In this document: positions 25,701 through 32,400 of the stretch, one piece after another
How the letters are laid out: every line of letters begins with the position of its first letter
How positions within the stretch are numbered: the first letter of the stretch is position 1
IMG/VR virus record: IMGVR_UViG_3300036399_000410
Span: 1-42,693 of that record
DNA from: a virus
Strand: one strand, 5' to 3'
Length of the DNA stretch: 42,693 nucleotides
Program-made: the position numbers and the translations under genes
The notes under the pieces: generated by a model
Database searches by the model: none
The model's input: the letters and a program-made list of their open reading frames with translations, nothing else
What the model was told of the DNA's origin: nothing

Positions 25701-27350
25701 TGAACCTGAAGAACCTTGTGCTCCAGAAGTTCCAGAAGTTCCTGATGTACCATTTGTACCAGAAGAACCTTGTGCTCCAGAAGTTCCTGATGTGCCTCTA
25801 GTTCCAGAAGTTCCCGATGAACCACCAGTACCACTTACTCCACTCGTCCCACTACTTCCAGAAGTTCCTGATGTGCCACTACTTCCAGAAGTTCCTGATG
25901 AACCCGATGTGCCAGAAGTTCCCGATGAACCACTTCCTCCGCCAGCTCCAGTTATACCAGAAGTTCCTGATGTACCACTTGTGCCAGAAGTTCCCGATGT
26001 GCCACGAGTTCCAGAAGTTCCTGATGTACCGCTTGTACCTGAACTACCACCAGCACCACCAATACCGCTTGTACCAGAAGTTCCTGATGTGCCGCTTGTA
26101 CCAGAAGTTCCTGATGAACCACTTACTCCGGAACTACCACTACTACCACCAGCACCACTTACTCCAGAAGTTCCTGATGTTCCAGAAGTTCCACTACTAC
26201 CATTTGAACCCGATGTGCCAGAAGTTCCCGATGAACCACTTGCTCCACTTGTACCACTACTTCCACTAATTCCACTTGTACCAGCTGAACCAGTAGAACC
26301 TGAAGTTCCAGCCGAACCAGAAGTTCCTGATGTACCTCCACTACCAGAAGTTCCTGATGTGCCAGAAGTTCCCGATGTACCACGAGTTCCAGAAGTTCCT
26401 GATGAACCTGATGTGCCAGAAGTTCCAGCCGAACCAGATGTTCCTGATGAACCAGAAGTTCCCGATGTGCCAGAAGTACCACTACTTCCACTTGTCCCAC
26501 TACTTCCAGAAGTTCCTGATGAACCAGACGTTCCTGATGAACCTGATGTCCCACTACTTCCAGAAGTTCCTGATGAACCACTTGTACCACTACTTCCACT
26601 TGTGCCGCTTGTACCGCTTGTGCCAGACGTTCCTGATGTGCCGCTTGTACCTGATGTACCAGACGTTCCAGAAGTTGCTGCTGCAAATCTTCTACTAATT
26701 CTTCCTGTTGTTGTATTAAGAACTAATACTTCGTTTGTTGTATTATCAGTTGGTATTGTATCGCCAGTAACAAACATTGAACCACTAACTGATAAACTAC
26801 CAGTTATTTGTTGGGTATCGTTTGATGCATCACCAAATTTGTTACTTCCACTTGCGTAGATTATAGAAGATGAGATGTATGTTGCAAATAATTCCGTTGT
26901 ATTTATTTTTCCAGCTACATTTAAATCTCCTTTGAATATACCACTACCAGTTACAATTAAAAAATCATTAATCGTAACTCCTGTATTAATTCTTACTCCT
27001 TGATTTGGAGATATTTGTGCAGTTACAGATCCTGATTTTATTCTATTAATATCACCAATTGAATCTGCTGATATATTAAATAATCCACTACCATCTCCTC
27101 TAAATAATGATGCCGTTACAAATGATGAAACACTAAGTGAACCAGTTATTTGAGTATCCGATTTTAATTTCAACGGATTACTTCCAAATGAATCTATTTC
27201 ATCCGTTTGTATTTTGGAAGCACTAAAATTTCCAACCACATCTACCGATTGTGATGAAAAACTAGCTATTCTACTTCCACTTACAAATAAAGAAATTGTA
27301 TCTTTATTTTGTTGATTTAAACCATTAGGATTGTTACCCAAATACTCCAT
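19704..27350 (-). CDS. Giant tail fibre, 2548 aa, with Gly-X-Y repeats and C-terminal S74 chaperone
   Basis: Residues 1-222 consist of fibre modules ([20 protein letters not shown] and SSSIIYASGSNKFGD) shared with the 3491-residue fibre. Residues ~226-729 are uninterrupted Gly-Thr-Ser/Gly-Ser-Ser triplets. Residues ~730-1040 are beta-rich. Residues ~1040-2390 hold 11 repeats with the motif RAPIFYDSDNTAYY or close variants. The C-terminus is an intramolecular chaperone of the peptidase S74 family: SDERLK at ~2420 gives the Ser-Lys catalytic pair, followed by LGLSAQEVQSILPEIV, a conserved YDKLVPLLVEAIKEQ helix and a coiled coil. In that family the chaperone trimerises the fibre and then cuts itself off just before the catalytic serine. 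The gene is the last of the fibre operon, 11 nt after the 110-residue gene. The many aromatic and Gly-rich loops between repeats (for example GWGTSAGNWDNAW) could bind host glycans (inference). Confidence 0.93.
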   Translation of the reverse strand: MEYLGNNPNGLNQQNKDTISLFVSGSRIASFSSQSVDVVGNFSASKIQTDEIDSFGSNPLKLKSDTQITGSLSVSSFVTASLFRGDGSGLFNISADSIGDINRIKSGSVTAQISPNQGVRINTGVTINDFLIVTGSGIFKGDLNVAGKINTTELFATYISSSIIYASGSNKFGDASNDTQQITGSLSVSGSMFVTGDTIPTDNTTNEVLVLNTTTGRISRRFAAATSGTSGTSGTSGTSGTSGTSGTSGTSGSSGTSGSSGTSGSSGTSGSSGTSGSSGTSGSSGTSGSSGTSGTSGTSGSSGTSGSAGTSGTSGSSGTSGTRGTSGTSGTSGTSGSGGTSGTSGSAGTSGSTGSAGTSGISGSSGTSGASGSSGTSGTSGSNGSSGTSGTSGTSGVSGAGGSSGSSGVSGSSGTSGTSGTSGTSGTSGIGGAGGSSGTSGTSGTSGTRGTSGTSGTSGTSGTSGITGAGGGSGSSGTSGTSGSSGTSGSSGTSGTSGSSGTSGVSGTGGSSGTSGTRGTSGTSGAQGSSGTNGTSGTSGTSGAQGSSGSNGTSGTSGAQGSSGSNGTSGTSGTSGVSGSAGSSGTSGTSGISGSSGTSGISGSSGTSGTSGTSGISGSAGSSGTSGTSGTRGTSGTSGTSGVNGSSGTSGTSGTSGASGSSGTSGTSGTRGTSGTSGSSGTSGTSGSGGTSGTSGTSGTFGSGGTSGTSGTSGTSGTSGTRGTSGTSGLLSLTGTTDNGVITLNGTAPNATVEANLRFDGTTLAVTGNATISGDLTVSGTTTYINTTTLNIGDNIITLNADIGASTAPTENAGIEVKRGNASTVSFYWNESTDRWYADNTLEVGGNVVLSGTIDTGQGATEVYLMNQNVRTSDSPSFNRITSTVATGTSPLAVTSTTVVTNLNADLWDGYQFSDYLNQAVRTSDSPSFNKIRLTAAGNSSGGNILMGPAGEGSNKFSTLTGTHYNATSQAQGTTIIGAYNSAAANQIYIGGNIYEANPATQIDFYTHNAITHATGGSLRMNINSSGNITANVDFRAPIFYDSDNTAYFINGAGNSNLNTLQAYSYQGNSNVAGTGNASYHPSGIYSTGTNWLYGTMYLNGNSINDVSYIGMIGGNNTPINITGAAHKYLTINPGNGYEAMVRYIGGSGSSWYVGKRTSSQLVGTESFHFYSEAAGRTVAGIDTSGNMFSDGSMRSPIFYDQDNTAFFLNPATTATSLRVAGGIKQDNLVGRPYAVWGATGATGAVVIKFPGGTGNYGMIHAVIDIYEYNGNAASTVRVGGHNWNGAWYNINAEVIGQTDKPVRVGVKDGRYCIVIGNGSSSWSYGQVVLRKIQNGSYYSGIMDVAEGYSVAIESDSYSNISGDLRNLRTPVSFYAGTNVQAGSAMYSPIYYDSNNSAYYVDGDNQSRLLALKVGNSGNFNGGNTYALQLSHNNRYLIGLSNTAYSNSYYPWLVNDGWNGYEALIFHFNGIGDRFYFNRAGQMQADGDMRAPIFYDSNNTGYYTDPASTSNLLGLNVNSTLNMYARSYYTNYLVSRDRGGLMGDYNSTGTADKVIWTIGESWPLGNMYGLAYEYGSGYDHHLALRNNGTTYSRFGFSGGMVITGTGTATSDWRAPVFYDSADTTFRLDLNSSSRLRNLYVGDGGSDWSDPGGWGTQLHVSNGPHSIIRVYARSEGIETGMFSHVGGLSVVGSFTNHDLRITRGGSYRMYFYSGYTYSEGYLQAASSMRAPIFYDSDNTEYYTDLNGGSYVRGRFEVAGGHGNSTIRLTARGNEMGTGTPSYLQMWVSEPGVTWNDGGFGFNVQNDGGGPGGFSRINGGQGQAYMRFNTGGNTYFYNTNTSGTRYSTMEWYSNGTVYANDYLTGGNSLRAPIFYDSNDTSYYVNPNGTARLNYVVANGGIRVDANEHIYLDYNYGQTIFGVYTSVRFQGIFSMGTPWRMPVDGTSLGNLYGLSWSHPNAGGQASYLNTHGLLVVENGTTNAAIASVIWARADMRSPIFYDHDTGWYLDANGTSNLNRFTNRTHAAMNRGHHWITPRFDYTGDTNYWTGTFGWGTSAGNWDNAWKAGFAGWDIWGGGTGHPQGGGYIHAQGIVSGQHYATSDGGAAYGWMMVGAGDATANRYWARGKWGGGVSGWKEFAMYGGGGSGDLRANVFYDSDDTGYYADFNSTSNSCIRQRGGTLHGPNPTWGAYLYVGSNGRPDGTASVVTTNGNLHLDCQNGYETYINHYSGNRTYLYEIRTNFIYDRDNTGYYLDINGGNRLNEIYIDQGYNYGWWRNYGCTGLYNQSYGRGIWAAECGGNPYGNYTTYDGGRNGWQGWGIGSRYTFMSTMGDNVGVHDSARGWVWLMSGAILYLYYAGSDRMSMQPYGVYVYNDIRSPIFYDHDTGYYGDFNSTSRFNYIINNNIYCYDWIFAQGNIIAYYSDERLKTKIGNIENPLEKISKLNGFYYVNNELAHSVGYTDTKVQLGLSAQEVQSILPEIVHLAPFDTDIDSETKEIKGSKSGENYLTIDYDKLVPLLVEAIKEQQTIIEKQNNEISEIKEMLKTLFDRK
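20190..24240 (-). repeat. Eleven RAPIFYDSDNT repeats in the 2548-residue fibre
   Basis: Eleven copies were counted by eye, each with an R-S/A-PIFYD core followed by S/H/Q-D-N/D-T and YY-D plus Asn- or Ser-rich sequence. Spacing varies from ~60 to ~160 residues because of inserted loops of different lengths. The last copy is just before the S74 domain. Confidence 0.85.
25164..26675 (-). repeat. Gly-X-Y (GTS/GSS) repeat in the 2548-residue fibre, ~500 residues
   Basis: Glycine is at every third position, with Thr-Ser, Ser-Ser, Ala-Ser or occasional Val-, Ile-, Asn- or Arg-containing pairs. No proline is present. The DNA has an 18-nt tendency because GGAACTTCT alternates with GGCACATCG-like synonymous codons. 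The opposite strand is therefore also open and reads as Val-Pro repeats, which are not a gene. Confidence 0.93.
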
Positions 27351-27361
27351 TATCTAAAACT

Positions 27362-27694
27362 TTATGTTATTTCTAAAACCGAAACAATTACATCTGCTGA
27401 ATTTGCTAACGATGATGTCACCGAAATAAAATCAGTTGCTTCTAATACAACTTTTTGCTCACCACCTACTAATACAGTAGAGCTGCCTGGCATAATTAAT
27501 GCATCTTTAACAACATATACAGTTTTATTTCCGGATGCATCTCTCATCATCACACTTACTGATATATTATTTGAATTTACATTTGCCACATTCACACCAA
27601 TCACGGTTGTAGATGAACCAGCGGGAGTTTCGTAAACTTTAACCCCAGTTGTTCCTATTGAACCAGTTATACTATTTTTAAATGTATTTGCCAT
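27362..27694 (-). CDS. Small virion beta-sandwich protein, 110 aa
   Basis: The protein begins MANTFKNSITGSIGTTGVKVYET-like sequence and is almost entirely beta-strand (VIGVNVANVNSNNISVSVMM, VVKDALIMPGSSTVLVGG, VVLEATDFISVTSS, DVIVSVLEIT). This layout is common in small structural proteins of T4-like environmental phages, though the exact role is unknown to me. Both ends match the ends of the 305-residue protein upstream, which looks like the same fold with a large insertion. It sits between the 92-residue gene and the giant fibre gene, 12 nt and 11 nt away, so all three are one unit. The leader AATAAAAAGAA before the ATG is identical to that of the 305-residue gene. A fibre-attachment or tail-tip role is inferred. 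Confidence 0.8.
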   Translation of the reverse strand: MANTFKNSITGSIGTTGVKVYETPAGSSTTVIGVNVANVNSNNISVSVMMRDASGNKTVYVVKDALIMPGSSTVLVGGEQKVVLEATDFISVTSSLANSADVIVSVLEIT

Positions 27695-27706
27695 TTCTTT
27701 TTATTT

Positions 27707-27985
27707 TTATCCTAATGCTATTGCAAAAGCTATTGCTGAATCTAATACGTTTACACCATCAACTAAATATCCGCCAGCTGTTAAATTCATAGAACCTGTC
27801 ATACTAACCGAACCACTAATAGATAATTTATTAGTAACATCCAAATTGGCAAATGCCGCCTGTTGTACATCAATTGTACCTTTGAATGAACCAGTTAATG
27901 AACCTGTGAATGAGCCACTTAAATTTGCGTAAGCAGATGAGGCTTGGGTAATTGAGCCAGAAAATATAGGACTGTGTATAATCAT
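27707..27985 (-). CDS. Short fibre-module protein, 92 aa
   Basis: The sequence (SPIFSGSITQASSAYANLSG, FTGSLTGSFKGTIDV, then LSISGSVSMTGSMNLTAGG) is composed of the same FTGS/ISGS beta modules that make up the N-terminal parts of both giant fibres. The C-terminus (VDGVNVLDSAIAFAIALG) is more hydrophobic. It opens the 27985-19704 transcription unit, 26 nt after an ATATTTATA motif. It may be a small adaptor for the fibre that follows, or a remnant of a duplicated fibre N-terminus. The even codon pattern and own promoter argue for a real gene. Confidence 0.75.
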   Translation of the reverse strand: MIIHSPIFSGSITQASSAYANLSGSFTGSLTGSFKGTIDVQQAAFANLDVTNKLSISGSVSMTGSMNLTAGGYLVDGVNVLDSAIAFAIALG

Positions 27986-28011
27986 TTATATTTATATACT
28001 TTTGTTATAGG

Positions 28012-28020
28012 TATAAATAT
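28012..28020 (-). promoter_or_regulatory. ATATTTATA motif before the 92-residue/fibre unit
   Basis: The minus strand reads TTATATTTATACCTATAAC, 26 nt before the ATG at 27985 and 14 nt after the stop of the fibre chaperone gene. It probably drives the 92-residue, 110-residue and 2548-residue genes. Confidence 0.68.
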
Positions 28021-28034
28021 AAGTAATTTTCCTT

Positions 28035-28478
28035 TTAAGGTTTCACCGGCCAAGTTATACTAAATGGATTAGTTTGAGATGTAATATCTCTTAAAGATTG
28101 TCTGTAATCAGACCAAATTGCTTTTGTTTCGGATGGAATATCTCCCAATTGTGTCCAATCACATTCAGATAATAATTCATTTCGAGTTTCTCTAACAATA
28201 AACCATTGATTTTCCAATCTATAATCTATTTCACTTTGAGATGCATCAGCTTGAATCCAATTTTGATAATATACACCATCGGTTAAAACAGGAGTTCCTT
28301 CGGTAATATTTTTTGTGTAATCGTTTGGCATCGGAGTTGGAGTAACAACATACATATCCCACTCATTCAAAGCTTCATCAGATAATTCGGCAGGTAAACT
28401 TACATTTGGATAAGCTGCTCTTAATTCAGAAATACTATATGGATAGTTTATTGTTTCATCTATAATTCGTAAATACAT
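28035..28478 (-). CDS. Tail fibre assembly chaperone-like protein, 147 aa
   Basis: The C-terminal half carries the conserved set RNELLSECDWTQLGDIP, then W..YRQSLRDITSQ and FSITWPVKP, which I recognise from the phage tail assembly chaperone family found next to fibre genes. The N-terminal ~70 residues (YPYSISELRAAYPNVSLPAE and LNEWDMYVVTPTPMP) match the usual small variable N-domain. These proteins help fold or attach fibre proteins and are not always in the final virion. The gene follows the 301-residue gene with a 1-nt gap and ends its operon; the next unit has its own promoter-like motif. Its partner is probably the 3491-residue fibre or the 301-residue protein, since the other fibre carries its own S74 chaperone. 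Confidence 0.82.
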   Translation of the reverse strand: MYLRIIDETINYPYSISELRAAYPNVSLPAELSDEALNEWDMYVVTPTPMPNDYTKNITEGTPVLTDGVYYQNWIQADASQSEIDYRLENQWFIVRETRNELLSECDWTQLGDIPSETKAIWSDYRQSLRDITSQTNPFSITWPVKP

Positions 28479-28479
28479 A

Positions 28480-29385
28480 TTATTTGAAATTTAAAGGTAT
28501 TGATGCAAAATTTGATAAACCAGTACAATTATTAAATGCATCAGTTCCAGCTGGCGTTGGAATTCTATTCCATAGTTCAGGTGCAGTTCCAGTCAATGCA
28601 TTTGTAGTTGAACTCATATTATATAAGTTAGTAAATGTTGTTACATTCGTATTATTTGTAAATTGTAACACATTTGTTAATGCTCTACAATTTCTAAATG
28701 TACCAGAAAAAGTTGTTACGCTTGTGTTTAAATCAAATAATGTAGATGGTACAGATGTTAAGCCAGAACACGCAAAGAAACAAGATGCAAAAGATGTTAC
28801 TAATGGAACATTATCAAATAATCCAGTTGGTACTGTTGTTATTGTTGGTATTGATGAAAATGCACTATTGAATGATGTTGCATTTGGAGAAAAATCAAAA
28901 ATATCAGCTGGTATTGCCGTTATTCTAGTACCATTCATAAAGTTTGTAAAATTAAGTACTTCTGCTAAACCAGTGTATCCACCAACTCCACTCAAAGATG
29001 CACTACCAGGTATTGCTGTTAAATTTAAACACCCATAAAAGTTTATAGTTCTTAAACCAACAATTCCCCATTGAACTAATTCAGTAATAAGAGTTCTAAT
29101 AGATGCATTATTGTTTACAGCAAATCCAGGCATAAATCCACTTATAGTAATTGTATAAGTTCCAGCATTTACATACGTGTGTGTTCTATTTATAGAATTA
29201 CTTGCAGTTATTAAAGGTGAATTGGCAGAACCATCTCCCCAACTTATTATTAAACTAGGAGTAAGTCCACCATAATCAACCAATGGAGTTGTAAATACAG
29301 TATTAGAAGTAGTTGTTGTTACTTTAAATACAAATGGATATGCCTCCGAACCTTCTTGTGATACTAATCTTCTAAATATTCCCAT
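28480..29385 (-). CDS. PKD-like plus BspA-type leucine-rich repeat protein, 301 aa
   Basis: Residues ~18-85 look like a PKD-type beta-sandwich: SLIISWGDGSANSPL, then HTYVNAGTYTITISG, the usual WGDG and HxYxxxGxYT strands. Residues ~90-290 contain repeats such as LTAIPGSASL, ITAIPADIFDFSPN, ITTVPTGLFDNVPLVTSF and LTSVPSTLFDLNTSVTTF, with Phe/Phe-Ser-containing spacing. This resembles the BspA or DUF285-type leucine-rich surface repeats common in Bacteroidota and mycoplasmas. There is no signal peptide, so it is a virion component and not a secreted host protein. It lies between the largest fibre and a fibre chaperone, so a receptor-binding tip or fibre cap is the best guess. The repeat may have been acquired from a host-type surface protein. 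Confidence 0.72.
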   Translation of the reverse strand: MGIFRRLVSQEGSEAYPFVFKVTTTTSNTVFTTPLVDYGGLTPSLIISWGDGSANSPLITASNSINRTHTYVNAGTYTITISGFMPGFAVNNNASIRTLITELVQWGIVGLRTINFYGCLNLTAIPGSASLSGVGGYTGLAEVLNFTNFMNGTRITAIPADIFDFSPNATSFNSAFSSIPTITTVPTGLFDNVPLVTSFASCFFACSGLTSVPSTLFDLNTSVTTFSGTFRNCRALTNVLQFTNNTNVTTFTNLYNMSSTTNALTGTAPELWNRIPTPAGTDAFNNCTGLSNFASIPLNFK

Positions 29386-29401
29386 AACTTTAAATATAAT
29401 A

Positions 29402-32400
29402 TTAACTTAAATTTTTACCGGCTACAAATCCATAATATGTAGTACCACCATTAAATGTGTAGAATACTAATACATCAACACCAGACGATGTTAGAATTGG
29501 TGCACTTCCACCAGCCCAATCAATACTAGCAGGCCATGTAATTGAATATGCCCCAGCATTTACAACTACTAAAGTAAATCCAAATGCGTTTGATGCAGGT
29601 GGGTTAGTAAACGTTATTGTTGATGTACCATTAAATTGTCTTCTAAAGTTGTTTGCTGTTGATAAATCTAAAGTTACACTACCACCAGTTGATAAATCAG
29701 AATAAGTTTCTCTGAATGTTGTTGATGCAATATAATTTGTTGAACTTATATATCCACTAGCTCCTATATTTCCAGTTAAGCTTATTGTAGTACCATCAAA
29801 TGTTAAATTAGGTTCGGCCTGAACGCCTATTGGTGAATCTATATATGTAAGTACTGCATTATTAGTTGTACCTGTTATTTGCAATCCAGATGTACCAGAA
29901 GTTCCGGAACTGAATCCTACTGCCGATGTACCACTACTACCACTTATTCCAGAAGTTCCAGAAGTAAATCCAGGTGCATTTGTTCCAGAAGTTCCAGAAG
30001 AACCAGCTGCTCCAGTAGAACCATTAGCTCCACTAGTACCACTACTTCCAAAGAATGTACCATCCAATCCAGAAGTTCCTGATGTCCCAGACGTTCCAGA
30101 AGTAGATGTTAAGCCGGATGTACCAGCCGAACCACTTGTACCAGAAGTACCACTACTACCAAAGAATGTTCCATCAAATCCAGATGTACCACTAGTTCCA
30201 GAAGTTCCGTTTGACCCACTTATACCGCTTGTGCCAGAAGTTCCTGATGTTCCACTCGTACCACTACTTCCAAATAAAGTTCCATCTAAACCAGAAGTTC
30301 CCGATGTACCAGAAGTTCCTGATGAACCACTTACTCCAGAAGTTCCTGAAGTTCCTGATGTACCAGAAGTTCCACTGCTACCAAAGAATGTTCCATCGAA
30401 TCCAGAAGTTCCTGATGTACCAGACGTTCCTGATGAACCACTTACTCCACTTGTGCCAGAAGTACCGCTTGTTCCCGATGTACCACTACTACCAAAGAAT
30501 GTACCATCAAATCCAGATGTACCGCTTGTACCGCTTGTACCAGAAGTTCCATTAGTTCCGTTTTCTCCACTTGTGCCAGAAGTTCCCGAAGTACCAGATG
30601 TACCTGATGAACCGAAGAATGTACCATCCAATCCGCTTGTACCAGAAGTTCCGCTTGTACCAGAAGTTCCGCTTTCTCCAGATGTGCCAGACGTTCCTGA
30701 TATTCCAGAAGTTCCACTACTTCCAAACATTGTACCATCCAAACCAGAAGTTCCAGATGTTCCATCCGTGCCACTTATACCACTTGTACCGCTTGTACCA
30801 TTTTCACCAGAAGTTCCAGAAGTTCCAGAAGTTCCCGATGAACCAAAGAATGTACCATCTTGTCCAGAAGTTCCCGATGTACCGCTTGTACCAGAAGTTC
30901 CTGAAGTACCGGATGTTCCTGATGTGCCACTTTCTCCGCTTGTACCAGATGAACCAAAGAATGTTCCATCTAAACCGCTTGTACCAGAAGTTCCATCTGT
31001 ACCGCTGATTCCACTTGTACCATTTGTACCATTCTCTCCAGAAGTTCCTGATGAACCACTTGCTCCAGAAGTTCCTGATGACCCAAAGAATGTTCCATCT
31101 AAACCACTTGTACCAGAAGTTCCCGATGTACCATCACTTCCGTTTATACCACTTGTGCCAGATGTTCCCGATGTACCACTACTTCCACTAGCTCCAGAAG
31201 TTCCTGATGAACCGAAGAATGTACCATCTTGTCCAGAAGTTCCTGATGTGCCATCTATTCCAGATGTACCATCACTTCCGTTTACACCACTCGTACCAGA
31301 AGTACCACTACTTCCACTTTCTCCAGAAGTTCCTGATGAGCCAAAATATGTTCCGTCTAAACCAGATGTGCCAGATGTTCCCGATGTACCACTTACTCCA
31401 GAAGTTCCTGATGTACCATCACTTCCAGAAGTTCCTGATGTGCCATCACTACCAGAAGTTCCCGATGTGCCAGAAGTTCCTTCAGAACCATTTGTACCTG
31501 AAGTTCCTGATGTGCCACTTGTACCATTACTTCCCGATGTACCACTTGTACCATCACTTCCAGAAGTTCCCGATGTGCCATCTATACCAGATGTACCCGA
31601 AGTTCCTTCAGAACCATTTGTACCAGAAGTTCCAGCCGAACCATTTGTGCCAGAAGTTCCTGAAGTTCCAGATGTACCATCTGAACCACTTGTACCGCTT
31701 GTGCCAGATGTGCCCGAAGTTCCATCACTACCACTTATACCAGAAGTTCCTGATGTGCCAGAAGTTCCCGATGTACCATCTAATCCACTTGTTCCAGAAG
31801 TTCCTGATGTGCCACTTGTCCCAGAAGTTCCTTCAGAACCATTAGTACCACTAGTGCCGCTTGTGCCACTACTACCACTTGTACCACTACTACCACTTGT
31901 ACCTTCGGTTCCCGATGTACCAGAAGTTCCTGATGTGCCAGAAGTTCCTGATGTGCCACTACTACCACTCGTACCGCTTGTACCAGAAGTTCCCGATGAA
32001 CCTTCACTACCAGAAGTTCCCGATGTGCCAGAAGTTCCTGATGTTCCAGAAGTTCCGCTTGTGCCACTACTTCCAGATGTACCATCACTACCTGATGTTC
32101 CCGATGTGCCAGAAGTTCCAGATGAACCAGAAGTTCCTGATGAACCAGTTGAGCCTGAAGTGCCAGAAGTTCCTGAAGAACCTGAAGTACCACTACTTCC
32201 AGCTTCACCATCCGAACCACTTGTACCAGAAGTTCCTGATGAACCAGTTGAGCCTGAAGTGCCAGAAGTTCCTGAAGAACCTGAAGTACCAGAAGTTCCT
32301 GATGTACCAGCCGAACCAGATTCACCAGCAGTACCCGAAGTGCCCGCAGTTCCACTACTACCAGACGTACCGCTTGTGCCAGAAGTTCCACTACTACCAT

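Noticed and set aside
24880-26859. A 659-codon plus-strand open frame of Val-Pro-Glu/Asp repeats
   Set aside because: It is the antisense reading of the GTS repeat: GGNACNTCN reads as Val-Pro-type codons without stops on the other strand. No promoter or leader, and it lies inside a well-supported gene.
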